Assembly (NCBI RefSeq): GCF_036173105.1
Contig: NZ_CP108053.1
Coordinates: forward strand, 3,286,001-3,350,000
Direction: 5' to 3'
Origin: Streptomyces sp. NBC_00287
GTDB lineage: Bacteria; Actinomycetota; Actinomycetes; Streptomycetales; Streptomycetaceae
DNA: 64,000 nucleotides
Shown here: piece by piece, positions 1 through 8,385 of the stretch
How positions within the stretch are numbered: the stretch's first letter is position 1
Layout: every line of letters starts with the position of its first letter
Made by a program: the position numbers and the translations under genes
The notes under the pieces: model-generated
Seen by the model: only the letters and a program-made list of their open reading frames with translations
The model's database searches: none
What the model was told of the DNA's origin: nothing

Positions 1-1
1 C

Positions 2-532
2 GGCCACCCGGTGACCGACGACCGGAGCGCCGTACTCGTGCCGGAGCAGGTGTCCACCGTGCCGGAGGCCGACGACGCCTGGCCCGCGCCGACCAGGCTG
101 GAGGAGTGGCAGTCGGGGCGGGCGGGGCAGATCCTGTCCGGGCGGCGGGTGTTGATCGTGGACGACGACATCCGCAATGTGTTCGCGCTGACGCATGTGC
201 TCGGCCGGGTCGGGATGCCGGTGCTCTACGCGGAGAACGGCCGTGAGGGCATCGAGACGCTGGAGCGCAACCCGGACGTCGAACTCATCCTGATGGACAT
301 CATGATGCCGGAGATGGACGGCTACGAGACCATCGCCGCCATCCGCCGCACCCGTCGCTGGGTGGGCCTGCCCATCATCGCGCTGACCGCCAAGGCGATG
401 CCCGGGGACCGGGAGAAGTCCATCGCGCGCGGCGCCAACGACTACGTACCGAAACCGGTGGACGTCGACCGACTGCTCACCGTCGTGTGCGGTCTGCTGG
501 ACCCGGAGGGAGCCGACGAGACCACGCCATGA
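2..532 (+). CDS. C-terminal receiver of a hybrid histidine kinase (5' partial)
   Basis: The reading frame is open to the window edge, so this is probably the 3' end of a larger gene. It holds a receiver domain from about residue 45 to 165, counted from an in-frame GTG at 11: acidic pair in LIVDDD, phospho-acceptor Asp in LILMDIMMPEMDG, Thr in IIALTAK and Lys in YVPKPVD. All residues for phosphorylation are present. The upstream residues look like linker. Receivers of this type (RNVFALTHVL, DYVPKPVD) end the large HAMP-repeat hybrid sensor kinases of Streptomyces; that assignment is from memory. The stop overlaps the start of the next receiver gene by four bases (ATGA), so the two are translationally coupled. 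A free-standing GTG-started regulator of 173 residues is the alternative. Confidence 0.7.
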   Translation, partial: GHPVTDDRSAVLVPEQVSTVPEADDAWPAPTRLEEWQSGRAGQILSGRRVLIVDDDIRNVFALTHVLGRVGMPVLYAENGREGIETLERNPDVELILMDIMMPEMDGYETIAAIRRTRRWVGLPIIALTAKAMPGDREKSIARGANDYVPKPVDVDRLLTVVCGLLDPEGADETTP

Positions 533-1002
533 ACGCCGACCACATGCACGACGAGCGTGCCGGCATCCTCCTGGTCGACGACATGGAGGACAACCTGATC
601 GCGCTGGAGGCGGTCCTGGGTTCCCTCAACGAGCCCCTGGTACGCGCCCGTTCCGGCGAGGAGGCCATGAAGGCCCTGCTGCGCCGCCGCTTCGCCCTGG
701 TCCTGCTGGACGTCCGTATGCCGGGCATGGACGGCTTCGAAACGGCGGCGAACATCAAACGCCTGGACCAGACGAAGGACGTCCCGATCATCTTCCTGAC
801 CGGAGCGGAGGACGACGCGGGCTACACGTTCCGCGGCTATGCGACAGGCGCCGCGGACTACCTGACCAAGCCCTTCGACCCATGGATCCTCAGGGCAAAG
901 GTCAGGGTGTTCCTGGACCTGCACCAGAAGCAACTCCAACTGGAGGCGCTCCGGGCGGAGGTCCAGGAACTCCGAGAGCAGATGAACAAGAACGAGCCGT
1001 GA
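529..1002 (+). CDS. Stand-alone response regulator receiver protein
   Basis: A 157-residue protein: one receiver domain plus a short C-terminal coiled coil, with no DNA-binding domain. It shows the acidic DD of LLVDDMEDN, the phospho-acceptor Asp in LVLLDVRMPGMDG, Thr in IIFLTGAED and Lys in DYLTKPFDP. The last 25 residues (LQLEALRAEVQELREQ) form heptads. I chose the ATG at 529 over an earlier in-frame codon because it overlaps the preceding stop as ATGA and has GGAGGG about 20 bases upstream. Lacking an output domain, it probably works in a phosphorelay with the kinase encoded just before it. Its stop abuts the stop of the convergent acyl-CoA ligase gene with no intervening base. Confidence 0.85.
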   Translation: MNADHMHDERAGILLVDDMEDNLIALEAVLGSLNEPLVRARSGEEAMKALLRRRFALVLLDVRMPGMDGFETAANIKRLDQTKDVPIIFLTGAEDDAGYTFRGYATGAADYLTKPFDPWILRAKVRVFLDLHQKQLQLEALRAEVQELREQMNKNEP

Positions 1003-2877
1003 CTACGCCTCGCGCGTACCGGCGTACATCTCGTCGAGCAGATGCTGGTACTCCCGCTCCACCACCGGCCGCTTCAGCTTCAGGCTCGGCGTGATCTCAC
1101 CGTGCTCCACATCGAGATCCCGGGGCAGCAGCCGGAACTTCTTGATGGTCTGCCACCGCTGAAGCCCCTCGTTGAGCTGCTTCACATAGCCCTCGACCAT
1201 GGCAATGGTCTCCGGCGCGGCCACGATCTCCGCGTACGACTTGCCCTCCATGCCGTTCTCCTTGGCCCAGCCGAGGAGAGCGACCTCGTCCAGCGCGATG
1301 AGCGCCGTACAGAAGTTCTTGTCGGCACCGTGCACCAGGATGTTGGAGACGTAGGGGCAGACCGACTTGAAGGAGCCCTCGATCTCGGTCGGCGCGATGT
1401 ACTTGCCGCCGGAGGTCTTGAACAGGTCCTTCTTGCGGTCGGTGATCCGCAGATAGCCGTCGGGCGACAGCTCGCCGATGTCGCCGGTGTGGAACCAGCC
1501 GTCCGCCTCCAGCACCTCGGCGGTCTTCTCGGGCAGCCCGTGGTAGCCCTCCATGATCCCGGGCCCGCGCAGCAGGATCTCGCCGTCGTCGGCGATCCGG
1601 ACCTCGCAGCCGGGCAGCGGCTTGCCGACCGTGCCGGTGCGGTACGCCTCGCCCGGGTTGACGAAGGAGGCGGCGGAGGACTCGGTCAGGCCGTAGCCCT
1701 CGAGGATGTGGATGCCGGCGCCGGCGAAGAAGTAGCCGATCTCCGGGGCCAGCGCGACCGAGCCGGAGACACAGGCCCGCAGCCGTCCGCCGAAGGCCTC
1801 CCGCAGCTTGGAGTAGACGAGCGCGTCGGCGACCTTGTGCTTCGCGCCGAGCCCGAAGGGGACCGACGCGGTGCCGGTGCGCCGGAAGTTGTCCTGGCTG
1901 ACCTTGGCGTACTCGCGGGCCACCTCGGCCGCCCACTGGAAGATCTTGTACTTGGCGCCGCCGCCCGCGCGGGCCTTGGCGACGACCCCGTTGTAGACCT
2001 TCTCGAAGATGCGCGGCACGGCCGCCATGTACGTCGGCTGCACGACCGGCAGATTCTCGATGATCTTGTCGACGCGGCCGTCGACCGCGGTGACATGGCC
2101 GACCTCGATCTGGCCGGAGGTGAGCACCTTGCCGAAGACGTGCGCGAGCGGCAGCCACAGGTACTGCACATCGTCCTGGCCGACGAGCCCCGTCGCGGCG
2201 ATGGCCTTGGCCATGTACGACCAGTTGTCGTGCGGGAGGCGCACGCCCTTGGGGCGCCCGGTGGTGCCGGAGGTGTAGATGAGGGTGGCGAGCTGATCCT
2301 TGGTGATCGCGCCGACCCGCTCCTTGATCAGTTCGGGGTCCTTCTCGAGCCGGGCGGCGCCGCGCTTCTCCAGCTCGTCCAGGGTGAGGATCCAGTCGGC
2401 GGTCTCGACGCCGGCCGGGTCGATCACCACGACATGGGTGAGGTCGGGCAGCTCGGCGCGCTTCTCGACCGCCTTGGCGAGCTGGGCCGCGTCCTCGGCG
2501 ATCAGCACCCGGCTGTCGGAGTCGGACAGGATGAACGCCGACTCCTCGGCGTTGGTCTGCGGATAGACCGTGGTCGTGGCGGCGCCGGCGCACATGATGC
2601 CGAGGTCGGCGAGGATCCACTCGATCCGGGTCGAGGAGGCGAGCGCGACCCGCTGCTCGGGCTGCACTCCCAGTTCGATGAGGCCTGCGGCGATCGCGTA
2701 GACCCGCTCGGCGGCCTGGGCCCAGTTCAGCGACTTCCAGTCGTCCGGGCCCTCCCCGGCCGCATTCGGCACGGGATAGCGGTACGCCTCGGCGTCCGGC
2801 GTGGCCGCCACGCGCTCCAGGAAGAGGGCCGCCACGCTCGGCGGACGGTTCTCGATCAAAGTCTGTGTGTCGCTCAC
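1003..2877 (-). CDS. Long-chain acyl-CoA synthetase (AMP-forming)
   Basis: A 624-residue adenylate-forming enzyme that activates fatty acids to acyl-CoA through an acyl-AMP intermediate. The P-loop motif LIYTSGTTGRPKG, the A5-type motif YGLTES and the A7/A8 region (GWFHTGDIGELSPDG, ITDRKKDLFKTSGGKY) are intact, including the catalytic Lys region near the end. The length and the N-terminal VAALFLERVAATPDAEAYRYP resemble actinobacterial FadD15-type ligases. The GTG start at 2877 has GGAGGATGTC immediately upstream. The gene is convergent with the receiver gene, stop against stop. An inverted repeat (ACTCGCGAGT) lies about 75 bases upstream and could be a regulator site. The exact chain-length preference cannot be read from the sequence. 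Confidence 0.92.
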   Translation of the reverse strand: MSDTQTLIENRPPSVAALFLERVAATPDAEAYRYPVPNAAGEGPDDWKSLNWAQAAERVYAIAAGLIELGVQPEQRVALASSTRIEWILADLGIMCAGAATTTVYPQTNAEESAFILSDSDSRVLIAEDAAQLAKAVEKRAELPDLTHVVVIDPAGVETADWILTLDELEKRGAARLEKDPELIKERVGAITKDQLATLIYTSGTTGRPKGVRLPHDNWSYMAKAIAATGLVGQDDVQYLWLPLAHVFGKVLTSGQIEVGHVTAVDGRVDKIIENLPVVQPTYMAAVPRIFEKVYNGVVAKARAGGGAKYKIFQWAAEVAREYAKVSQDNFRRTGTASVPFGLGAKHKVADALVYSKLREAFGGRLRACVSGSVALAPEIGYFFAGAGIHILEGYGLTESSAASFVNPGEAYRTGTVGKPLPGCEVRIADDGEILLRGPGIMEGYHGLPEKTAEVLEADGWFHTGDIGELSPDGYLRITDRKKDLFKTSGGKYIAPTEIEGSFKSVCPYVSNILVHGADKNFCTALIALDEVALLGWAKENGMEGKSYAEIVAAPETIAMVEGYVKQLNEGLQRWQTIKKFRLLPRDLDVEHGEITPSLKLKRPVVEREYQHLLDEMYAGTREA

Positions 2878-2949
2878 GACATCCTCCGGGGCCCGCGACG
2901 ATGCGGCTGGCTCAGGGTGCGGCTGGTTCCACTCGCGCGCCGTTGTTTA

Positions 2950-2959
2950 ACTCGCGAGT
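2950..2959. promoter_or_regulatory. Inverted repeat upstream of acyl-CoA ligase gene
   Basis: ACTCGCGAGT is a perfect 10-base palindrome in the 250-base gap between lepA and the acyl-CoA ligase gene, inside an A/T-richer patch (gtttaa...aacta). A related half (actcgcg) lies at 2931 to 2937. Such palindromes are typical of TetR-type operators controlling fatty-acid genes, but no regulator is encoded nearby and the function is inferred. Confidence 0.3.
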
Positions 2960-3128
2960 AACTATCGAGCAGGGATCAGAGTAAAGCGCGACCGGCCAGG
3001 GCGTAAGAGTCTGCGCCCTGTCACTTCGTACAGAGACCTACCCCTTAACTGCGCAGGAGCCCGCCGCACTTTCGTACGACGGACCCCTGAGTGCCCGTTT
3101 TGCCGGGGTGAGCTGATGTAACCGGCGG

Positions 3129-4997
3129 TTACTTCTTGCCCTTGCCCGACCCCGCGCTGTCATCACTGCTCAGTACGGCGATGAAGGCCTCCTGCGGAAC
3201 TTCCACGGAACCCACCATCTTCATCCGCTTCTTGCCCTCCTTCTGCTTCTCCAGCAGCTTCCGCTTACGGGAGATGTCACCGCCGTAGCACTTGGCGAGG
3301 ACGTCCTTGCGGATGGCGCGGATGGTCTCGCGGGCGATGACCCGGGAGCCGATGGCGGCCTGGATGGGCACCTCGAAGGCCTGCCGCGGGATGAGCTCAC
3401 GCAGCTTGGCGACGAGCCGCACGCCGTACGCGTACGCCGCGTCCTTGTGGGTGATCGCCGAGAAGGCGTCCACCTTGTCGCCGTGCAGCAGGATGTCGAC
3501 CTTGACCAGGCTGGAGGTCTGCTCACCGGTGGGCTCGTAGTCGAGCGAGGCGTACCCACGCGTCTTCGACTTCAGCTGGTCGAAGAAGTCGAAGACGATC
3601 TCCGCGAGCGGCAGGGTGTAGCGGATCTCGACGCGGTCCTCGGAGAGGTAGTCCATGCCGAGGAGGGTGCCGCGCCGGGTCTGGCACAGCTCCATGATCG
3701 AGCCGATGAACTCGGTCGGGGCGAGGATCGTGGCGCGTACGACGGGCTCGTACACCTCGTTGATCTTGCCCTCGGGGAACTCGCTCGGGTTGGTGACGAT
3801 GTGCTCGGTGCCGTCCTCCATCACCACCCGGTAGACCACGTTCGGCGCGGTGGCGATGAGATCGAGCCCGAATTCGCGCTCGAGCCGCTCCCGGATCACG
3901 TCGAGGTGGAGCAGGCCGAGGAAGCCGACGCGGAAACCGAAGCCGAGGGCGGCGGAGGTCTCCGGCTCGTAGACCAGGGCGGCGTCGTTGAGCTGGAGCT
4001 TGTCGAGGGCCTCGCGCAGCTCGGGGTAGTCGGAGCCGTCCAGCGGATACAAACCGGAGAAGACCATCGGCTTCGGGTCCTTGTAGCCGCCGAGGGCCTC
4101 GGTGGCGCCCTTGCTCTGGCTGGTGACGGTGTCACCGACCTTGGACTGGCGGACGTCCTTCACACCGGTGATCAGATAGCCCACCTCGCCGACGCCGAGT
4201 CCGTCGGCGCCGAGCATCTCCGGCGAGTTGGTGCCGATCTCCAGCAGCTCGTGGGTGGCGCCGGTCGACATCATCTTGATGCGCTCGCGCTTGCTGAGCT
4301 GGCCGTCGATGACACGGACGTAGGTCACGACACCGCGGTAGGAGTCGTAGACCGAGTCGAAGATCATCGCGCGGGCGGGGGCGTCCTTGACACCGACCGG
4401 CGCCGGGACCTCGCGGACAACCCGGTCGAGCAGCGCGTCGACGCCGACACCGGTCTTGGCGGAGACCTTGAGCACGTCCTCGGGGTCGCAGCCGATGAGG
4501 TTGGCGAGCTCCTCGGAGAACTTCTCCGGCTGGGCGGCCGGCAGGTCGATCTTGTTCAGTACGGGGATGATCTTGAGGTCGTTCTCCATCGCCAGGTAGA
4601 GGTTGGCGAGGGTCTGGGCCTCGATGCCCTGGGCGGCGTCGACGAGGAGGACGGTGCCCTCGCAGGCGGCGAGCGACCGCGAGACCTCGTAGGTGAAGTC
4701 GACGTGCCCAGGGGTGTCGATCATGTTGAGGATGTGCGTGTTGCCCGGGTCCGTGGTGGGCGCCCAGGGCAGACGCACGGCCTGGGACTTGATGGTGATA
4801 CCGCGCTCGCGCTCGATGTCCATGCGGTCGAGGTACTGAGCGCGCATCTGCCGTTGCTCGACCACACCGGTCAGCTGGAGCATCCGGTCGGCGAGCGTGG
4901 ACTTGCCGTGGTCGATGTGCGCGATGATGCAGAAATTGCGGATCAGAGCCGGGTCGGTTCGGCTCGGTTCGGGCACATGGCTAGGGATCGCGGGCAC
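3129..4997 (-). CDS. lepA: Elongation factor 4 (LepA), ribosomal back-translocase GTPase
   Basis: A 622-residue translational GTPase that acts on the ribosome during elongation and biogenesis. G1 is AHIDHGKST, followed by switch I ([13 protein letters not shown]), G3 (DTPGHVDF) and G4 (NKIDLP). The LepA-specific C-terminal domain ends in a Lys-rich tail ([17 protein letters not shown]). The frame stays open upstream for another 59 codons, but that extension is Arg/Pro-rich and non-conserved. The GTG at 4997 gives the N-terminus [15 protein letters not shown] and the usual family length. The SD is weak (AGGAC). The gene is divergent from rpsT, an arrangement common in actinobacteria. A TATAGA hexamer about 65 bases upstream is a candidate -10. 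Confidence 0.97.
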   Translation of the reverse strand: MPAIPSHVPEPSRTDPALIRNFCIIAHIDHGKSTLADRMLQLTGVVEQRQMRAQYLDRMDIERERGITIKSQAVRLPWAPTTDPGNTHILNMIDTPGHVDFTYEVSRSLAACEGTVLLVDAAQGIEAQTLANLYLAMENDLKIIPVLNKIDLPAAQPEKFSEELANLIGCDPEDVLKVSAKTGVGVDALLDRVVREVPAPVGVKDAPARAMIFDSVYDSYRGVVTYVRVIDGQLSKRERIKMMSTGATHELLEIGTNSPEMLGADGLGVGEVGYLITGVKDVRQSKVGDTVTSQSKGATEALGGYKDPKPMVFSGLYPLDGSDYPELREALDKLQLNDAALVYEPETSAALGFGFRVGFLGLLHLDVIRERLEREFGLDLIATAPNVVYRVVMEDGTEHIVTNPSEFPEGKINEVYEPVVRATILAPTEFIGSIMELCQTRRGTLLGMDYLSEDRVEIRYTLPLAEIVFDFFDQLKSKTRGYASLDYEPTGEQTSSLVKVDILLHGDKVDAFSAITHKDAAYAYGVRLVAKLRELIPRQAFEVPIQAAIGSRVIARETIRAIRKDVLAKCYGGDISRKRKLLEKQKEGKKRMKMVGSVEVPQEAFIAVLSSDDSAGSGKGKK

Positions 4998-5105
4998 GCA
5001 GGGTCCTGATTCTTGAGGTGTCCGCAGCCGTCTGCGGTCTCGGGTCGGAACGATCGGGTCTATACGTAGGCTCCATGGTCCCACGGGTGGCGACCGGAGA
5101 CCGGT

Positions 5106-5135
5106 TTGGGCCGGATGCTGGGCCGCTGGTAGTCT
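5106..5135 (+). promoter_or_regulatory. Candidate rpsT promoter
   Basis: TTGGGC (5106 to 5111) and TAGTCT (5130 to 5135) are separated by 18 bases, a fair vegetative promoter match. It leaves a leader of roughly 110 bases before the GTG of rpsT. Inferred from consensus only. Confidence 0.45.
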
Positions 5136-5249
5136 GGGTGGCTGTGTCTCATGCCCTCTCAGCGCGAGGCACACCCCAAGAAAATCACCCGGTGCGGATT
5201 CCGTGCGGCTCGCGTGCGGCCCCGTGCCAGAACCTGTAGAGGCTCATTC

Positions 5250-5516
5250 GTGGCGAACATCAAGTCCCAGATCAAGCGGATCAAGACCAACGAGAAGGCT
5301 CGGCTGCGCAACAAGGCCGTCAAGTCCTCCCTGAAGACCGCGATCCGCAAGGCCCGTGAGGCCGCTGCCGCGGGTGACACCGAGAAGGCCACCGAGTACC
5401 AGCGCGCTGCCGCGCGTCAGCTCGACAAGGCCGTCGCGAAGGGCGTCATCCACAAGAACCAGGCCGCCAACAAGAAGTCGGCGCTTGCTTCGAAGGTCGC
5501 TTCCCTCAAGGGCTGA
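5250..5516 (+). CDS. rpsT: 30S ribosomal protein S20
   Basis: An 88-residue basic, helical protein that binds 16S rRNA in the body of the 30S subunit. The N-terminus [20 protein letters not shown] and the C-terminal [17 protein letters not shown] are diagnostic. The frame is open further upstream, but the GTG at 5250 has AGAGG seven to eight bases ahead and gives exactly the family length. It is monocistronic, divergent from lepA, and followed by a long GC-rich hairpin at 5663 to 5712. Confidence 0.97.
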   Translation: MANIKSQIKRIKTNEKARLRNKAVKSSLKTAIRKAREAAAAGDTEKATEYQRAAARQLDKAVAKGVIHKNQAANKKSALASKVASLKG

Positions 5517-5662
5517 TCCTTATCTCTTGATCTGACCGGATCCTTCAGGGTCCGAATCGCCGGAAGGACCCAGAGCGGGCCCTCTCTCATCCGCTCCCGA
5601 CCGGCACCCCGAGCTTGCACGCGACTGCGTTCGCCACGCGGGTGCGAGCTCACCGTCTTGAA

Positions 5663-5712
5663 CCGAAGGCCCCGGCGCCCGTCCTCCCCAGGACCGGCAC
5701 CGGGGCCTTCGG
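5663..5712. terminator. Bidirectional hairpin between rpsT and the NTF2-like gene
   Basis: A 13-base perfect stem (5663 to 5675 with 5700 to 5712, arm CCGAAGGCCCCGG). The loop contains a second small stem (GTCCT/AGGAC). It lies between two convergent genes and can serve both. Confidence 0.75.
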
Positions 5713-5723
5713 CATGCCGGGCT

Positions 5724-6119
5724 TCACGCCCAGAATTCGTTGGCCTTGTCCATGTTCTCGATGCATTCGTCGAGGTCGGTGACCTTGTCTCCGACGATAC
5801 GGAAGACGATGGCGCCGTTCTCGTCGAGGTGCTTGCCGCCCCGGTCGGCGCTGAAACGGTGGACGGCGACGGCGTGGCCGCGGCCGTCGACGAGGATGTT
5901 GCGCAGCTCGACCCGCATGGTGCCGCCGGTCTCCGCGGCGAGCCGGCCGTACATCTCGATGACGGCGTCCTGGCCCTTGTAATCACCGGACAGCTGGTGA
6001 CTGCCGGGCACGTGGTGTGTGCAGTCCGAGGAGAGCAGCCCGCGCAGGGTGTCCATGTCCCCTTGTATGAAGGCCTCGTATCCCTTGCGGACGAGCTGTG
6101 CGTGCGGGTGTTCAGCCAT
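5724..6119 (-). CDS. NTF2/SnoaL-like domain protein
   Basis: A 131-residue single-domain protein of the NTF2-like fold: N-terminal helix HAQLVRKGYEAFIQGDMDTLRGLL, then HHVPGSHQLSGDYKG, then the strand-rich half (VAVHRFSADRGGKH, IVFRIVGDKVTDLDE). Family members include polyketide cyclases, ketosteroid isomerases and many uncharacterised binding proteins. Nothing here names a substrate. The ATG at 6119 has an AGGAAAGGTGG run upstream, whereas the longer frame adds a low-complexity N-terminus. It is monocistronic, convergent with rpsT, and downstream of holA in the same direction. Confidence 0.8.
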   Translation of the reverse strand: MAEHPHAQLVRKGYEAFIQGDMDTLRGLLSSDCTHHVPGSHQLSGDYKGQDAVIEMYGRLAAETGGTMRVELRNILVDGRGHAVAVHRFSADRGGKHLDENGAIVFRIVGDKVTDLDECIENMDKANEFWA

Positions 6120-6186
6120 GTCGACCGCCACCTTTCCTAGTCCGGCGCTGGACGGCTGACACGCACAATCTTCCTCCCTGGCGTGG

Positions 6187-7173
6187 CTATCGTCCTCTGG
6201 AACGGGCCGCCCGCGCGATGGTGACGACCGCCTTCTCCAGGGCGTACTCGGGGTCGTCACCGCCGCCCTTGACCCCGGCGTCGGCCTCGGCGACGGCCCG
6301 CAGCGCTACGGCGACTCCGTCGGGCGTCCAGCCGCGCATCTGCTGCCGTACCCGGTCGATCTTCCAGGGCGGCATGCCCAGCTCACGGGCGAGATCGGCG
6401 GGCCGCCCGCCGCGCGCGGAGGAGAGCTTGCCGATGGCGCGGACGCCCTGGGCGAGAGCGCTGGTGATCAGGACGGGTGCCACACCGGTGGCCAGGGACC
6501 ACCGCAGCGCCTCCAGCGCCTCGGCGGCCCGTCCCTCCACGGCCCGGTCGGCGACGGTGAAGCTGGAGGCCTCGGCCCGCCCGGTGTAGTACCGCCCGAC
6601 GACGGCCTCGTCGATGGTGCCCTCGACATCGGCGACCAGCTGCGACACGGCGGACGCCAGCTCTCGCAGATCACTCCCGATGGAGTCGACGAGCGCCTGA
6701 CAGGCCTCGGGGGTGGCGGACCGCCCGGTGGCCCGGAACTCCTGCCGCACGAAGGCCAGCCGGTCCGCGGGCTTGGTCATCTTGGGACAGGTGACCTCCC
6801 GGGCGCCCGCCTTCCGGGCGGCATCGAGCAGCCCCTTGCCCTTGACCCCGCCGGCGTGCAGCAGCACCAGCGTGATCTCTTCGGCCGGCGCCCCGAGGTA
6901 GGCCTTCACATCCTTGATGGTGTCGGCGGACAGATCCTGAGCGTTCCGCACGACAACGACCTTGCGCTCGGCAAAGAGCGAAGGACTGGTCAACTCGGCA
7001 AGAGTCCCCGGCTGCAACTGCTCGGGACTGAGATCCCGGACATCGGTATCGGCATCAGCAGCTCTGGCGGCCCGCACAACCTCCTGCACAGCCCGATCAA
7101 GCAACAGCTCTTCCTGCCCCACGGCTAGCGTCACGGGGGCAAGCACATCGTCGGTAGCAGCTTTCCTGGCCAT
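6187..7173 (-). CDS. holA: DNA polymerase III subunit delta
   Basis: A 328-residue clamp-loader subunit that opens the beta sliding clamp. Recognisable blocks are the N-terminal VTLAVGQEELLLDRAVQEV, the segment AERKVVVVRNAQDL, the middle LRELASAVSQLVAD, and the C-terminal collar region (ALRWSLATGVAPVLITSALAQ, MPPWKIDRVRQQM). The ATG at 7173 (MARKAATDD) is preferred to an earlier in-frame ATG that would add 18 unconserved residues. Neither start has a good SD. It is the last gene of a same-strand run that begins with comEA, and comEC-holA proximity is widely conserved in bacteria. Confidence 0.93.
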   Translation of the reverse strand: MARKAATDDVLAPVTLAVGQEELLLDRAVQEVVRAARAADADTDVRDLSPEQLQPGTLAELTSPSLFAERKVVVVRNAQDLSADTIKDVKAYLGAPAEEITLVLLHAGGVKGKGLLDAARKAGAREVTCPKMTKPADRLAFVRQEFRATGRSATPEACQALVDSIGSDLRELASAVSQLVADVEGTIDEAVVGRYYTGRAEASSFTVADRAVEGRAAEALEALRWSLATGVAPVLITSALAQGVRAIGKLSSARGGRPADLARELGMPPWKIDRVRQQMRGWTPDGVAVALRAVAEADAGVKGGGDDPEYALEKAVVTIARAARSRGR

Positions 7174-7270
7174 CGGGTCAAGGATGGCACGGGGGACTGA
7201 CAACGGGGGACGCGCTGCGGGCAGCACCCCGCCGGCGCAGGCGAGCGAAACCCGCTACCCCGACGGACGG

Positions 7271-7516
7271 CTACGGCTCCTCCCGCCACCCCTCCCACTC
7301 CCCCGCAAACGCATCCAGCTCCGCAGGATCAAGCACCGCACCCTCATCCCGCAGCACCACCAGCCACTGCGCGTCCTCCGCGTCGTCCTCCCCGGCCAAC
7401 GCGTCCCGCACCATCCGAGGCTCCTCAGCCACCCCGAACCGCTCCCGGAGCGCCTCCACGACCTCCTCGGCCGCATCACGGTCAGGCAGCACCAGCACAT
7501 GTCTCACATCACTCAC
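7271..7516 (-). CDS. Small conserved hypothetical protein (81 aa)
   Basis: A GTG-started, acidic 81-residue protein (MSDVRHVLVLPDRDAAEEVVEAL...) with a predicted alpha/beta pattern: a beta strand (RHVLVLPD), an amphipathic helix, then acidic strands and helices. I recognise no domain. It sits between the NAT gene (37-base gap) and holA (97-base gap) on the same strand, so it is probably co-transcribed. High third-position GC and placement in the run support it as real. Confidence 0.7.
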   Translation of the reverse strand: MSDVRHVLVLPDRDAAEEVVEALRERFGVAEEPRMVRDALAGEDDAEDAQWLVVLRDEGAVLDPAELDAFAGEWEGWREEP

Positions 7517-7553
7517 GCAGCCATTCTCCCGCCGCGCACATCCCCACCACCCC

Positions 7554-8381
7554 TCACCCCTTCCGCACTGCCGGCACCCGCTCCAGCTCGATCCCGAACC
7601 GCTCCCGATACGCCGTCAGCACCTCCTCGTCCGTCCTCAGATACCGCTCCTCCCGCGCCCCGTCCGCCCCCGTCGTCTTGAAGGTCCGCCCGCTGAGCGT
7701 GATCCGCCCCCCGTCCTCCGTCACCCGCGAACAGACCAGCGACTGAGTGAAATGCGAGCCCGGCGAGGTGCTGTGCCACCAGGCCCCGGCGACGAAGTCA
7801 CCGAGCACCCGGGGCCGCGTCTCCAGCCGGTACTCCGGCCTGCCGTTCATCACGACGTCCAGATCCGCCGCCTCCGGCACCCGGTACCCGCCCCGCACCC
7901 CCGCCGTATCCGGCCCCGCCTCCACGATCCGGAACACACCCGCGGGATCCTCCTGCTCACCCCGCGCCTCCAACGCCAGCGGAAAGTGACTGTGCGCCCC
8001 GAACCCGACGTCGGCCAGCCACTCACCCCCGTCCACGGTCCGCACCCGCAGCGCGAGATGGTCGTACGGGATCCCCAGCCGCCCGTCACCGTCGTACACC
8101 CGTGCCGCCAGCAGCGTCACCTCGTACCCCAGCGCCGCGAGCAACACCCCGAACGCGCCGTTCAGTTCGTAGCAGAACCCTCCCCTCCGCGCGCCCACCA
8201 GCTTGTCCAGCAGCCGCTTCTCCTCCAGCACGATCTCCTCGCCGAGGTGGATCGACAGGTTCTCGAACGGCACCGTCTGCAGATGGCGCACATGAAGCTC
8301 GCGCAGGACGTCCACGGTGGGCCATGCCGGGTGTGCCACCCCGAGCCGGTTCAGATAGGCATCAACCTCTGCGGAATTCAT
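7554..8381 (-). CDS. Arylamine N-acetyltransferase
   Basis: A 275-residue acetyl-CoA-dependent enzyme that transfers acetyl groups to aromatic amines and hydrazines through a Cys thioester. The triad is visible: Cys70 in RRGGFCYELN, His108 in PYDHLALRV and Asp124 in WLADVGFG, at the spacing of known NATs. The family length is about 275 to 285. The frame continues 49 codons upstream into comEC, but the ATG at 8381 lies four bases after the comEC stop, follows GAGGGC and gives the standard N-terminus (MNSAEVDAYLNRLG). It is probably translationally coupled to comEC. Some NATs act as amide synthases in natural-product pathways; no such cluster is present here. Confidence 0.93.
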   Translation of the reverse strand: MNSAEVDAYLNRLGVAHPAWPTVDVLRELHVRHLQTVPFENLSIHLGEEIVLEEKRLLDKLVGARRGGFCYELNGAFGVLLAALGYEVTLLAARVYDGDGRLGIPYDHLALRVRTVDGGEWLADVGFGAHSHFPLALEARGEQEDPAGVFRIVEAGPDTAGVRGGYRVPEAADLDVVMNGRPEYRLETRPRVLGDFVAGAWWHSTSPGSHFTQSLVCSRVTEDGGRITLSGRTFKTTGADGAREERYLRTDEEVLTAYRERFGIELERVPAVRKG

Positions 8382-8385
8382 GCCC

